64,000 nt of DNA from Lachnospiraceae bacterium (GCA_030523275.1 JAUNIX010000010.1:1-64000); one strand, 5' to 3'; counted from the stretch's first letter, positions 35,022 through 44,248 are shown. Numbers and translations are program-made. Notes: generated by a model not told the origin, from the sequence alone.

Positions 35022-35578
35022 ATGACATATCCCTCCTTTTGTAAAAAATCACGCATATCATTTCTGATTCGATATAGCATACTTTTCACTTTCGATTCAC
35101 TCATGGCATAATTACGCGAAATTTCTCGAATCGAATCCATATAATAGTATCGACTGATAAATACATGTCTCATTTCTGATGGCAATGCACGAACATAGTA
35201 ATTTAAGCTATCTACCAACTGTTGGAACTCTATTTCTTGTTCTGTTTCATTTCCACTCGACAAACAAGCTTCTAATTCTTCTAAAGCCACGGTATATTGG
35301 GAACCTTTTCTTTTTTGATTATGACTTTTTCGAAACAGATCAATCGCTTTATGTCTTACAATTTTGCCAAGGTAAGTAGATAACATTCGAGGTCTCGCTG
35401 TTGGCATCGAATACCATGCCTTTAGATACGTATCATTAACACATTCTTTGCAATCCTCCATATTGGCAAGAATATTGTAAGCAATTTTCATCAAATAATG
35501 ATCATATTTCCTCGTTGTCTCTTTAATTGCCTGTTCATCACGTGCCCAATAAAGATCTACGATATCTTGATCTCTCAT
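35018..35578 (-). CDS. ECF-type RNA polymerase sigma factor
   Basis: A 186-residue sigma-70 family protein with region 2 at about residues 25-95 (LMKIAYNILANMEDCKECVN, DTYLKAW, LGKIVRHKAIDLFRK) and region 4 at about 125-180 (LPSEMRHVFISRYYYMDSIR, then EISRNYAMSESKVKSMLYRI). It should direct transcription of a small regulon and is presumably controlled by the membrane protein encoded immediately downstream. GGGAGGG precedes the ATG. Confidence 0.9.
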   Translation of the reverse strand: MRDQDIVDLYWARDEQAIKETTRKYDHYLMKIAYNILANMEDCKECVNDTYLKAWYSMPTARPRMLSTYLGKIVRHKAIDLFRKSHNQKRKGSQYTVALEELEACLSSGNETEQEIEFQQLVDSLNYYVRALPSEMRHVFISRYYYMDSIREISRNYAMSESKVKSMLYRIRNDMRDFLQKEGYVI

Positions 35579-35712
35579 CTTGATTCATCCCTCCCTTAAT
35601 TATATACACGTAAAAAAAATGATTTGGTTATCTTAATAGAACAAAAGCGGACTGTTATAAGCAGTCATATTACCTTATGCATCTGGTCGCATCCTCGCAG
35701 AACGTTTTTTGT

Positions 35713-35744
35713 TTCATAGAAATTACAACGTAATTTCCTATGAA
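35713..35744. repeat. Hairpin in the intergenic region between thrC and the sigma gene
   Basis: TTCATAGAAATTAC pairs with GTAATTTCCTATGAA around a few bases, with one bulge. There is no T-run, so it is not a clear terminator. The rest of 35579-35813 holds the thrC terminator and a small GACTG/CAGTC inverted repeat; no gene is seen. Confidence 0.45.
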
Positions 35745-35749
35745 CTGAA

Positions 35750-35778
35750 AAAAGAGACGAAAAATTTCGCCTCTTTCT
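35750..35778 (-). terminator. Intrinsic terminator of thrC
   Basis: On the minus strand AAAGAGGCGAAA pairs with TTTCGTCTCTTT and is followed by more T residues, about 40 bases after the thrC stop. Confidence 0.8.
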
Positions 35779-35813
35779 ATCTCGCACTAATTAATAATCA
35801 TGTCATTATAAAA

Positions 35814-37301
35814 TTAAATTCCTAAAATCTTTTTCACTTCTGCAAGCATTTGATCTTTTTCACAAACAGTATCATGTAAAACTGGTGCAGTACGAATTTC
35901 TTCAATCGCATCAGGCACTGTTGTTTTAGAAATCTTGCTCAACTCGTCAACCAATTCAAAATCAGTCTTGCTGTCATATGCTGGATCGATTGCATTCATA
36001 ACACTTCTTGTAAACTTAAATGGGCTTGCAGTAGAAGCGATAACCGTTGGTGTTTTATCACCAGTTTCTTTTACATAATTTTGATAACCGTTAGCAGCAA
36101 CCGCAGTATGGGTATCCATCACATAGCCAGTTTCTTCATATAAGTTTTTGATTGCCTGAGCCGTTCCTTCTTCTGTTGTATATTCGCCAACAAAATCACT
36201 GAGATTTGCTTTCATCTCATCTGTAATCGTGTATTTTCCATCCGTTGCCAAAGCCTGCATTAACTCTGCACATTTCTCAGCACTGTCACCTGCAATCTTA
36301 TGGATCAAACGTTCTAAGTTGCTGGAAATTAAAATATCCATAGATGGAGATGAAGTCAAAATAAATTCTCTGTTCTTGTCATATGTACCTGTTTGGAAGA
36401 AATCAAATAATACTTTGTTTTCATTAGAAGCACACACGAGAGTCTTGATTGGAAGACCCATCTGTTTTGCGTAGTATGCAGCTAAAATATTACCAAAGTT
36501 ACCAGTTGGTACCACTACGTTCATTGGCTCCCCTTCTGCAATCACCTGATCGGATACTAATTTTGCATAAGAATATACATAATATACGATCTGTGGAACA
36601 AGACGTCCAATATTGATAGAGTTTGCGGATGAGAACTGATAGCCTGCTGCATCCATCTCTTTTGCTAATTCAGAATCAGAAAACATCTTTTTCACGCCTG
36701 TCTGCGCATCATCAAAGTTTCCTTTGATTCCGATTACATAAGTATTATCACCCTTTTGTGTTACCATCTGTTTTTCCTGAATTGGGCTGACACCATCTTT
36801 TGGATAGAAAACAATAATTTTTGTTCCTGGAACATTTGCAAAACCTGCTAATGCAGCTTTTCCAGTATCACCAGAGGTTGCAGTTAAAATAACGATTTCA
36901 TTTTTAACGTTATTTTTCTTAGCAGCAGTTACTAATAAATATGGCAAAATTGAAAGTGCCATATCTTTAAATGCGATTGTAGAACCATGGAATAACTGAA
37001 TATGATAAGCGTCTCCTGCTTTTACAATTGGCACAATTTCTTTTGTATCAAACTTATCATCGTATGCATGTTCAATACAATACTTTAATTCTTCTTCTGT
37101 GAAGTCTGTCAAAAACTGCTTCATAACTACATATGCAGTCTGCTGATAATTCATCTTTGTAAGTTCTTTTATACTAACATCAAGTTTTGGAATTTCTGTT
37201 GGCACAAATAATCCACTGTTGTTTGCCAATCCTTTTAAAATTGCCTGAGAAGCAGTCGCTGTTTCATGATCATTTCTTGTACTTCTATAAATCAAATCCA
37301 T
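35814..37301 (-). CDS. thrC: Threonine synthase
   Basis: A 495-residue PLP enzyme that converts O-phosphohomoserine to threonine. It begins MDLIYRSTRNDHETATASQA and has the N-terminal domain of long (class I, yeast/E. coli-like) threonine synthases. The PLP lysine is in LFHGSTIAFKDMALS; ATSGDTGKAALAGF is the phosphate/cofactor loop and VPTGNFGNILAAYYAKQMG is also conserved. I start at the ATG at 37301, with AAAGGA 8 bases upstream; an ATG at 37310 sits too close to that site. It is monocistronic, with a plausible TATACT -10 element upstream. Confidence 0.93.
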   Translation of the reverse strand: MDLIYRSTRNDHETATASQAILKGLANNSGLFVPTEIPKLDVSIKELTKMNYQQTAYVVMKQFLTDFTEEELKYCIEHAYDDKFDTKEIVPIVKAGDAYHIQLFHGSTIAFKDMALSILPYLLVTAAKKNNVKNEIVILTATSGDTGKAALAGFANVPGTKIIVFYPKDGVSPIQEKQMVTQKGDNTYVIGIKGNFDDAQTGVKKMFSDSELAKEMDAAGYQFSSANSINIGRLVPQIVYYVYSYAKLVSDQVIAEGEPMNVVVPTGNFGNILAAYYAKQMGLPIKTLVCASNENKVLFDFFQTGTYDKNREFILTSSPSMDILISSNLERLIHKIAGDSAEKCAELMQALATDGKYTITDEMKANLSDFVGEYTTEEGTAQAIKNLYEETGYVMDTHTAVAANGYQNYVKETGDKTPTVIASTASPFKFTRSVMNAIDPAYDSKTDFELVDELSKISKTTVPDAIEEIRTAPVLHDTVCEKDQMLAEVKKILGI

Positions 37302-37453
37302 TTTTTCCATCCTTTTCTATATTTATATTTGATTGCTCATTTACAGATTAGTATAGCACAACCTCTTTTTTTCTGTCTATGCATTTTTCGCCAAATATTT
37401 GACATGATTTTTCTATATTTTCGGATTTCTTCGACAAATATCCTATATGACTG

Positions 37454-38692
37454 TCATGATTTCTTTTTCTCTGAATGGCGACCTGCCATATGTTTGATCT
37501 CACTATCTAAGAAACTGGCACGTTTAATCGCATCATTTCCATATTTATTGCGAATTGAATCAATGGCTTTATCCATATTTTCAAGTTTCTGCTTTTTCTG
37601 GTAATCAAATAACCCTAACTGATACGATTCTTCTGTAATATTAGTTGCTCTGACTCCAAACAATCTGATTGGTTCCCCTTTCCATACTTCATCTAATAAT
37701 TCAACGGCCGCCTGATAAATATCATTTGTAATATCTGTGGCAGTCAGCAACGTTTTTTGATGAGAGTATTTGCGAAAGGTACTCGTCTTTAATTCAATAC
37801 AGATGCACTCTGCTTTTACATGATCATAACGCAAACGCGCCGCCACATTTTCGGATAACGACAACAAAAACTTACATCCTTCTTCTCTATCTGTCACATC
37901 ATGGGATGTTGTAGTGCTATTGCCATATCCTTTGTTTAATACCTGTTCTTCTTCTACGGGAGAATCATCCAGTCCATTTGCATAATTATGAATCAACTGT
38001 CCATGTTTGCTGCCCATATGATATTGCAACAGTTCTAAATCAAACTGAGCCAATTCACCGATTGTATGAATTCCCATTTTTTCTAACTTTTTATATGTAG
38101 AACGGCCGACAAAGAACAAGTTTTTTACAGGCAGAGGCCACATTTTTTGCTCGATTTCATGATAAAACAACGTATGGACTTTATCTGGTTTTTCGAAATC
38201 ACTTGCCATTTTGGCTAACAATTTATTGGGTGCTACTCCGACATTGACTGTAAAACCAAGTTTATCTTTGATTTTATCTTTCAACTCATAGGCTGTCTCC
38301 ACCGGTTCTCCAAACAAGCCGATTGTTTCCGTCATATCTAGAAAACATTCATCAACACTATATTTCTCAATCACCGGTGTATAAGTATCAAATTCTTTTC
38401 GCATCGCTTTTGAATATCGTTCATATAAATCATGATGAGGCGGACAGACAACTAACTGCGGACATTTGATCAATGCATCACGGATTGGTTCTGCTGTGTG
38501 AATTCCAAACTTCTTAGCAGGAATTGATTTCGCTAACACAATCCCATGTCGCGTCTTTTGATTTCCACCAACAATCGAAGGAATATCGCGCAAATCAACC
38601 GTATCCTGATGTGTTTTTAGACGCTCTACCGCCTCCCATGATAAATAAGCAGAATTTACATCTATGTGATAAATCAATCTATCTTGTCCCAT
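37454..38692 (-). CDS. Y-family DNA polymerase (DNA polymerase IV-like)
   Basis: A 412-residue translesion polymerase. The first catalytic Asp is in IYHIDVNSAYLSWEAVE and the acidic pair is in EKYSVDECFLDMTETIG. A helix-hairpin-helix thumb (KLEKMGIHTIGELAQF) and C-terminal little-finger domain follow. The DVNSAYLSWEA form (Asn-Ser instead of Met-Asp-Ala) is common in Clostridial DinB/UmuC-like proteins. I choose the ATG at 38692, preceded by GGAGGAATGTT. No LexA/DinR box was recognised upstream. Confidence 0.88.
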   Translation of the reverse strand: MGQDRLIYHIDVNSAYLSWEAVERLKTHQDTVDLRDIPSIVGGNQKTRHGIVLAKSIPAKKFGIHTAEPIRDALIKCPQLVVCPPHHDLYERYSKAMRKEFDTYTPVIEKYSVDECFLDMTETIGLFGEPVETAYELKDKIKDKLGFTVNVGVAPNKLLAKMASDFEKPDKVHTLFYHEIEQKMWPLPVKNLFFVGRSTYKKLEKMGIHTIGELAQFDLELLQYHMGSKHGQLIHNYANGLDDSPVEEEQVLNKGYGNSTTTSHDVTDREEGCKFLLSLSENVAARLRYDHVKAECICIELKTSTFRKYSHQKTLLTATDITNDIYQAAVELLDEVWKGEPIRLFGVRATNITEESYQLGLFDYQKKQKLENMDKAIDSIRNKYGNDAIKRASFLDSEIKHMAGRHSEKKKS

Positions 38693-38795
38693 AACATTCC
38701 TCCATGCTCTTACTATCATAAATCTGAAATTTTGGTTTCCATATCCTATTTTTTATGGCATAATCATTATATCAAATGGAAAGGAAAACGATAAT

Positions 38796-39182
38796 ATGAT
38801 TGATTTCGAAAACAAAAAAATTTTTAAATTATCCCCCGCCAAAGACCGAGAAGTAAATAAACATATCACACCAATTATTGAACCAATTTTAGCAGATGGA
38901 GAAAAAATTATTCGTGTTTTTTCTTCAATCCGTGATTTCGTAGTCTTCACAGACAAACGTATTATTTCTGTCAACACACAAGGAATTACCGGTGCCAAAA
39001 AAGATTTTACTTCTATGCCTTACAGTCGAATTCAGGTATATTCGGTGGAAACAGCCGGAACGCTCGATATCGAATCCGAACTTCAGTTATACTTTAGCAG
39101 TATTGGCATGATTACATTTGAATTTAGCAGAGGCAGTGATATCCGTGAAATTGCGAGAATTATTTCTAATGCAGTGTTGTAA
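38796..39182 (+). CDS. Bacterial PH-domain protein (bPH_1-like)
   Basis: A 128-residue protein that consists essentially of one bacterial pleckstrin-homology domain. Diagnostic stretches are ADGEKIIRVFSSIRDFVVFT, DKRIISVNTQGITGAKKDF, SMPYSRIQVYSVET and LDIESELQLYF. AAAGGAAAACGATAAT precedes the ATG. It has its own terminator and is transcribed away from the polymerase gene. The function of this family is unknown. Confidence 0.85.
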   Translation: MIDFENKKIFKLSPAKDREVNKHITPIIEPILADGEKIIRVFSSIRDFVVFTDKRIISVNTQGITGAKKDFTSMPYSRIQVYSVETAGTLDIESELQLYFSSIGMITFEFSRGSDIREIARIISNAVL

Positions 39183-39212
39183 GATTACATTATGATAAAA
39201 AGCTTATATTTA

Positions 39213-39253
39213 AAAATGCAGCTACCCAATCAATTAGGTAACTGCATTTTTGT
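39213..39253 (+). terminator. Intrinsic terminator after the PH-domain gene
   Basis: AAATGCAGCTACC pairs with GGTAACTGCATTT (one bulge), followed by TTTGTT. Confidence 0.85.
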
Positions 39254-39325
39254 TCATTCGTTATCTTGAACTCATTGTATTTCTATTTATTTACATTTTT
39301 TATATTATATGTAATATAAATAATT

Positions 39326-39334
39326 TGATATAAT
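39326..39334 (+). promoter_or_regulatory. Extended -10 promoter of the type I toxin
   Basis: TGATATAAT fits the extended -10 consensus TGnTATAAT. No good -35 is seen. Transcription would start near 39341, leaving a leader of about 77 nt before the toxin start. Confidence 0.55.
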
Positions 39335-39417
39335 TACAATTAAAATAATATATTTACCCTGACAGCTGGGAGGGCGTGCATATCATCCGTCTGAGTCTTG
39401 ACAGGGGGATGATGCTT

Positions 39418-39498
39418 ATGAGTACATATGAAGAATTCATGGTTATTCTAACAATTGCTCTTTTAATCGTTGCAATTTTAAATTTGAAAAATAAGTAA
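39418..39498 (+). CDS. Putative holin-like toxin of a type I toxin-antitoxin system
   Basis: A 26-codon gene starting MSTYEEFMVILTIALL and ending in a basic NLKNK tail: a single hydrophobic helix typical of the putative holin-like toxin group (related to TxpA-type peptides), which insert in the membrane. AGGGGG lies 9 bases before the chosen ATG; in-frame ATGs at 39409 and 39412 are too close to it. In the leader, GCATATCATCC (39378-39388) can pair with GGATGATGC (39407-39415), and CCCTG (39357-39361) with CAGGG (39402-39406), so the ribosome binding site is probably masked. A convergent antisense RNA overlaps its 3' end. Confidence 0.85.
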   Translation: MSTYEEFMVILTIALLIVAILNLKNK

Positions 39499-39587
39499 GC
39501 CGCCCTGTTTCTGGAAAAATAGGCGACTTACAATTCTAACTATTTTACCGGACGGATAGGTGTGCTCTATCTTCCGGCTGTCTTGTT
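39485..39587 (-). ncRNA. Putative antisense RNA antitoxin
   Basis: Inferred from a near-consensus minus-strand promoter at 39594-39622 and a matching intrinsic terminator: GTAAG-TCGCC (39531-39522) pairs with GGCGGCTTAC (39504-39495), then TTATTTTTC. The RNA of about 100 nt would be complementary to the last codons and 3' untranslated part of the toxin mRNA, the same geometry as RatA/TxpA. It also contains the hairpin at 39548-39577, which on the plus strand may end the toxin transcript. Confidence 0.7.
39548..39577 (+). terminator. Hairpin at the 3' end of the toxin transcript
   Basis: CCGGACGGATAG pairs with CTATCTTCCGG (small internal mismatch), followed by CTGTCTTGTT. The T-run is weak. 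Confidence 0.5.
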
Positions 39588-39593
39588 AAATAT

Positions 39594-39622
39594 ATTATAT
39601 TGTATATATTTAAAAACGTCAA
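39594..39622 (-). promoter_or_regulatory. Promoter of the antisense RNA antitoxin
   Basis: On the minus strand TTGACG (39622-39617) and TATAAT (39599-39594) are 17 bases apart. This is stronger than the toxin promoter, as expected for an antitoxin RNA made in excess. Confidence 0.75.
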
Positions 39623-39641
39623 TTAAAAAATACAAAGATTT

Positions 39642-40565
39642 CTATGGCAGTATATGCCCAGCACTCAAGTATAACTCATACCATTCCTGTCTGGTCAATG
39701 CGATCTCGCTTCCACTGATAATCTCTTTCATTCGCTTTGTATTTGTCGTTCCGGCAATCATCTGAATACTTGCTGGATGACGTAAAATCCAAGCGGTTGC
39801 AATAGCTGTCGGTGTCACTTCATATTTCTTAGCAAATTCCTCCAGTTTTTGATTTAATTCAGGAAATTTCTCTTCATTACCAACAAATACACCTTCAAAA
39901 AAGCCATACTGAAATGGTGACCATGCCTGAATGGTCATATCATGTAACCGACAATAATCTAACACGCTGTCATCACGATCAAGCGCACCATCGGTCAACA
40001 TGTTACATTCCATGCCACTGGCGATCATGTTGGAAAATGGTATACTAAGTTGCAACTGATTGACTAAAAGATCTTGTTTTACATATTTTTTCAACAATTC
40101 TACCTGCATTGGACGATGATTGGATACCCCAAAATATTTTACTTTTCCTGATTGTTCCAATTGGTCAAATGCCTCTGCGACTTCCTCTGGTTCTACCAAC
40201 GCATCTGGACGATGAAGGACCAACACATCCAGATAATCTGTATCCAATCGTTTTAAAATTCCATCTACAGACTTTACAATATATTCTTTTGAAAAATCAT
40301 ACATCACTCCTGGTACGATTCCACATTTTGACTGCAAGATAACGTCCTCACGTTGAAATCCTGTTTGTTGAAACGCTTTCGCAAAAACAGTCTCACATTC
40401 ACCACCGCCATAAATATCTGCATGATCAAAGAAATTTAAGCCATTTTCGATACAAGTACTGATATGAGATACCAGTTTTTCTGATTCCATATCATTGATT
40501 CTCATACATCCGACAGCAATTTTCGGTACAAATAAATCACTGGTTCCTAATCGTATTTTCTTCAT
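39642..40565 (-). CDS. Aldo/keto reductase family oxidoreductase
   Basis: A 307-residue NADPH-dependent oxidoreductase of the YdhF/YcsN-like group. It begins MKKIRLGTSDLFVPKIAVGC; the catalytic tetrad region includes FFDHADIYGGGECE (Asp and Tyr), VILQSKCGI (Lys) and LVLHRPD (His). The C-terminal cofactor region is HPASIQMIAGTTNTKRMKEI. I prefer the ATG at 40565 to a GTG at 40577. It is 33 bases past the treC end and on the same strand, so read-through cotranscription is possible. Natural substrate unknown. Confidence 0.88.
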   Translation of the reverse strand: MKKIRLGTSDLFVPKIAVGCMRINDMESEKLVSHISTCIENGLNFFDHADIYGGGECETVFAKAFQQTGFQREDVILQSKCGIVPGVMYDFSKEYIVKSVDGILKRLDTDYLDVLVLHRPDALVEPEEVAEAFDQLEQSGKVKYFGVSNHRPMQVELLKKYVKQDLLVNQLQLSIPFSNMIASGMECNMLTDGALDRDDSVLDYCRLHDMTIQAWSPFQYGFFEGVFVGNEEKFPELNQKLEEFAKKYEVTPTAIATAWILRHPASIQMIAGTTNTKRMKEIISGSEIALTRQEWYELYLSAGHILP

Positions 40566-40597
40566 TTTTGCCACCACCTGTTAAACTTATCCTTTTT

Positions 40598-42241
40598 TCA
40601 CAAGACCTTACAAATCATACTTTCGTATGGTCTTAATATTATTTGTTTCTTATTATATATGATATCTTCATAATTTCCAAGTAACCGCTGACAGTTATTA
40701 CCTACAATGGATGCGTCTATATTTGTCTCCCCGTCCCTCAGATGATTGATGACTATAATCGTTTCACCATCAAATTCACGCTTATATAGGAAAAGATCTT
40801 CGCGTTCATGAAAGAGAAAAGTGATGTTTCCTTCACTGATTGCACGCTCCTTTTTACGAATCTGAATGAGTTTTTTATAATAATTGAGAATAGAATCCGA
40901 ATCAGAGTTCTCGGTTTTCACATTGATATACGTATAATTATCTGGAATGGAAATCCACGGTTTCGTATTTGAAAATCCCGCATAGGTTGTATCATCCCAC
41001 TGCATCGGCGTTCTTCCATTGTCTCTCGAACGCTCCCCTAATATCTGCATCGCTTCGGCATCCGTTTTCCCATTTTTTCGCATGATCTCATAATAATTTA
41101 AGCTTTCCACATCACGATATTGCTCTAATCGCTGATAATAAGCATTGGTCATACCAAGTTCCTCTCCCTGATAAATATACGGTGTTCCACGAAGCATATG
41201 TGTACAAGTTGCTAACATCTTGGCAGATTCTTTCCAATACTTTTTATCATCACCAAAACGAGAAACTGCTCTTGGCTGATCGTGATTACACCAAAATGTT
41301 GCCTCCCAGCTGCCATTTTTCTGCAATTCCAATTGCCAGTCAGTAAAAAGAGTTTTTAATTGTCGATAATCCGGTTTTTGAATTTCCCATTTATTTCCAT
41401 TCTTGTAATCTACTTTTAGATGATGGAAATGAAATACCATTGACAATTCTTTTTCATTTGGATTTGAATAGCGAATACAATTTTCCAGTGATGTCGATGA
41501 CATCTCGCCAACTGTAACCATATCCTCAATCCCTGTGTCTGTAACCAACTCATGGAGATACTCATGAACATGTGGTCCATCTGTGTAATACCTTCTGCCA
41601 TCTCCAATTTCATCATCCTCAAATACTTCTGGTTTTGAAATCAAATTTACAACATCAAACCGAAATCCTTTGACCCCCTTCTTTTTCCAAAAACGAATGA
41701 CATTTTTTAATTCTTCTCGCACCTCTTTATTATCCCAGTTTAAATCTGCCTGAGTCTTGTCAAATAGATGCAAATACCATTTCCCCAGTTTTGGAACATA
41801 CTCCCATGCACTGCCACCAAACTTTGATTGCCAGTTTGTCGGGGGCTGGTCTGGATTACCATCTTTAAAAAGATAGTAATCCATGTATTTTTGCTCCCCA
41901 TTTAGTGCTCGTTGGAACCATTCGTGACTCGTTGAGGTATGATTAAATACCATATCAAACATCAACCCAATCCCACGTTTATCAGCCTCTTCAATCAGCA
42001 ATTCTACCTCTGACATTGTGCCAAATACCGGATCAATGTCCTTATAATCAGCAATATCATAACCGTTATCATTTAGAGGAGAGACAAAAAATGGGGTCAT
42101 CCATATGTAATCCACTCCCAAATCTTTTAAATAATCCAATCTCTGAATCGTTCCTTTGATGTCGCCAAATCCATCGCCATTCGAATCCTGAAAAGATTTT
42201 GTATAAATTTGATATATTACACTGTTCTTAAAATCGTTCAA
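40598..42241 (-). CDS. treC: Alpha,alpha-phosphotrehalase (trehalose-6-phosphate hydrolase), GH13
   Basis: Hydrolyses trehalose 6-phosphate to glucose and glucose 6-phosphate. The 547-residue GH13 enzyme shows the family blocks DMVFNHTSTSHEWF, the nucleophile Asp in GFRFDVVNLIS, acid/base Glu in MVTVGEMSST and WCNHDQPRAVSRFG, plus NWQSKFGGSAWEY, which is typical of phosphotrehalases. Oligo-1,6-glucosidase has similar motifs, but the adjacent trehalose PTS permease and TreR-like repressor decide the call. The start is TTG at 42241, with GGAGG 8 bases upstream; no in-frame ATG is available nearby. Confidence 0.88.
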   Translation of the reverse strand: MNDFKNSVIYQIYTKSFQDSNGDGFGDIKGTIQRLDYLKDLGVDYIWMTPFFVSPLNDNGYDIADYKDIDPVFGTMSEVELLIEEADKRGIGLMFDMVFNHTSTSHEWFQRALNGEQKYMDYYLFKDGNPDQPPTNWQSKFGGSAWEYVPKLGKWYLHLFDKTQADLNWDNKEVREELKNVIRFWKKKGVKGFRFDVVNLISKPEVFEDDEIGDGRRYYTDGPHVHEYLHELVTDTGIEDMVTVGEMSSTSLENCIRYSNPNEKELSMVFHFHHLKVDYKNGNKWEIQKPDYRQLKTLFTDWQLELQKNGSWEATFWCNHDQPRAVSRFGDDKKYWKESAKMLATCTHMLRGTPYIYQGEELGMTNAYYQRLEQYRDVESLNYYEIMRKNGKTDAEAMQILGERSRDNGRTPMQWDDTTYAGFSNTKPWISIPDNYTYINVKTENSDSDSILNYYKKLIQIRKKERAISEGNITFLFHEREDLFLYKREFDGETIIVINHLRDGETNIDASIVGNNCQRLLGNYEDIIYNKKQIILRPYESMICKVL

Positions 42242-42253
42242 ATGCCATTCCTC

Positions 42254-44176
42254 CTAGTCAAAACTGATGATCTGTGTCTGTTTTTCCTTCGCCTTAATTC
42301 CTGTATTCATTTTGATATTTTTTGCATTTCCTTCTTCGGCAACAACTAAAACTGTCACATCACGGTATCCGGCCTGTTTAATCTTATCTCGGTCAAATTT
42401 GATTAATGGATCGCCAGCTTTTACATAATCGCCCAATTTTACGAAATATTCAAATCCATCTCCCTGCATGCTAACCGTATCTAAACCGACATGAATTAAA
42501 ATCTGCATCCCATTTGCCAGTGACATTGCACATGCGTGTTTGGAATCCTCCATCAACGTTTCAATTTTTCCATTTGCCGGTGCATAAACGACATCACTTT
42601 CCGGTATGATTGCAAGTCCATCTCCCATGATTCCAGCAGAAAATACACCATCATTTACCTCTGACACTGGAATAACTTCTCCTGATAAAAATGCCTTTAA
42701 TTCTGTTACCTCTTCATCCATCACTTCTGCGGTATTTTGTGTTGTTTCTAAAACCTCTATCTCATGATTTAACTTTTTCTTACCAACAATGACTGTCAAT
42801 ACAAATGGAATCACAATCGCTGGTACCATCGCAATGGCAAATGTCAAAATAGAATCTGTATTGATGGATAAGATTCCAGGAATTCCACCAACACCAATCG
42901 CATTGGCAACGGTTCCTGTAGATACACTGATGATGGCTGCACAGGCAGAACCGATCATTCCGCAAACAAATGGGAATGTATGTTTTAAATTGACACCAAA
43001 GATCGCCGGTTCTGTTACTCCAAGATAACAGGAAACACAGGCTGGAATATTGACTTCCTGAGCCTCAGCATCTTTTTTCTGTAAAAAAATCATTCCTAAT
43101 ACAGCGGAACCCTGAGCGATATTGGAAAGTGCGATCATCGGCCACAACATCGTTCCCTGATAGTCTGCGATCAACTGAAGATCGATGGCATTTGACATGT
43201 GATGAAGTCCGGTAATCACAAGTGGCGCATAGACAAAACCAAACACAGCTCCAAAAACAACTTTAAATGATCCTGTGATACCTGCATATACCACTTTTGA
43301 GATTGCAGAACCAATTTTCCATCCAATCGGTCCGACAATAAAATGTGCTGCGACAACCGCTAAGACTAAACTACAAAATGGTACAACAATCATAGAAACA
43401 ACTTGCGGGGTTATCTTGCGGAAAAATCTTTCCAAATATACCAGTACAAACGCTGCCATAATTGCCGGTAATACCTGAGACTGATATCCGATCATATTGA
43501 TGTGGAAATATCCAAAATTCCAATATGGGATATCAGCAGCAGCTGTAGAACCTACAGAATAAGCATTTAGAAGCTGTCCGGAAACTAAAGTTAAACCAAG
43601 GACAATTCCTAACATCTGTGTCGTTCCCATTTTTCTTGTCACTGACCAGCAAATTCCAACCGGAAGCATGTGGAAAATCGCTTCACCAATCAACCATAAA
43701 AAGCTGTCAATTCCCGCCCAAAATTGACTGATATCGCACAATGTCTTTGTTCCATTTTCGAAGAAATACATGCTGTCAATACAATTTCGAAAACCTAAGA
43801 TCAAACCACCGGTAATAATCGCCGGAATCAGAGGGGCAAAAATCTCTGCCAACGCTGCAATGGCTCTTTGCAATGCATTTTGATTTTGCTTTGCTGCATT
43901 TTTGACTGCATCTTTTGAAACCCCTTCAATACCAGCGACTGCTGTAAAATCATTGTAAAAATCAGACACCGTATTTCCAATAATGACCTGGAATTGTCCG
44001 GCTTGTGTAAATGTTCCCTTTACAACTTTCATCTCCTCAATTTTTTCTACATCTGCTGCAGCCGGATCATTTAATACAAATCTCATTCTTGTCACGCAAT
44101 GTGTCACTGCTGCAATATTTTGTTTGCCACCTACCAAATCAAGCAATTGTTCTGCTTCTTTTGCATACTTACCCAT
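42254..44176 (-). CDS. treB: PTS trehalose transporter, EIIBCA
   Basis: A 640-residue permease that imports and phosphorylates trehalose. EIIB spans about residues 1-85 with the phosphocysteine in AAVTHCVTRMRFVL; EIIC about 105-450 with ten or so membrane segments and the GITEPAIFG-type motif (LGVTEPAIFGVNLK); EIIA about 500-630 with the phospho-His in MQILIHVGLDTV. A fused EIIA means no separate EIIA-Glc is needed. It is the first gene of the trehalose operon, behind an operator-covered promoter, and is 12 bases upstream of treC. Confidence 0.9.
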   Translation of the reverse strand: MGKYAKEAEQLLDLVGGKQNIAAVTHCVTRMRFVLNDPAAADVEKIEEMKVVKGTFTQAGQFQVIIGNTVSDFYNDFTAVAGIEGVSKDAVKNAAKQNQNALQRAIAALAEIFAPLIPAIITGGLILGFRNCIDSMYFFENGTKTLCDISQFWAGIDSFLWLIGEAIFHMLPVGICWSVTRKMGTTQMLGIVLGLTLVSGQLLNAYSVGSTAAADIPYWNFGYFHINMIGYQSQVLPAIMAAFVLVYLERFFRKITPQVVSMIVVPFCSLVLAVVAAHFIVGPIGWKIGSAISKVVYAGITGSFKVVFGAVFGFVYAPLVITGLHHMSNAIDLQLIADYQGTMLWPMIALSNIAQGSAVLGMIFLQKKDAEAQEVNIPACVSCYLGVTEPAIFGVNLKHTFPFVCGMIGSACAAIISVSTGTVANAIGVGGIPGILSINTDSILTFAIAMVPAIVIPFVLTVIVGKKKLNHEIEVLETTQNTAEVMDEEVTELKAFLSGEVIPVSEVNDGVFSAGIMGDGLAIIPESDVVYAPANGKIETLMEDSKHACAMSLANGMQILIHVGLDTVSMQGDGFEYFVKLGDYVKAGDPLIKFDRDKIKQAGYRDVTVLVVAEEGNAKNIKMNTGIKAKEKQTQIISFD

Positions 44177-44220
44177 TCTTTTCCTCCATTTTCTTTCATT
44201 ATCAATTCTTTCGCACCAAA

Positions 44221-44239
44221 AACTTGTTTAAACATGTTT
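44221..44239. promoter_or_regulatory. tre operator 1 in the treB leader
   Basis: AACTTGTTTAAACATGTTT, an imperfect palindrome sharing CTTGTTTAAACA with the two other sites in this intergenic region. It lies downstream of the treB transcription start. Confidence 0.75.
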
Positions 44240-44248
44240 TATGATTAT

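Noticed and set aside
38753..38998. Minus-strand ORF of 81 codons over the PH-domain gene
   Set aside because: No ribosome binding site, and the opposite strand encodes a recognisable domain with good signals.
40598..42241. Oligo-1,6-glucosidase instead of phosphotrehalase
   Set aside because: GH13 motifs alone allow it, but the EIIBCA-Tre permease, the TreR-like repressor and the FGGSAWEY block favour phosphotrehalase.
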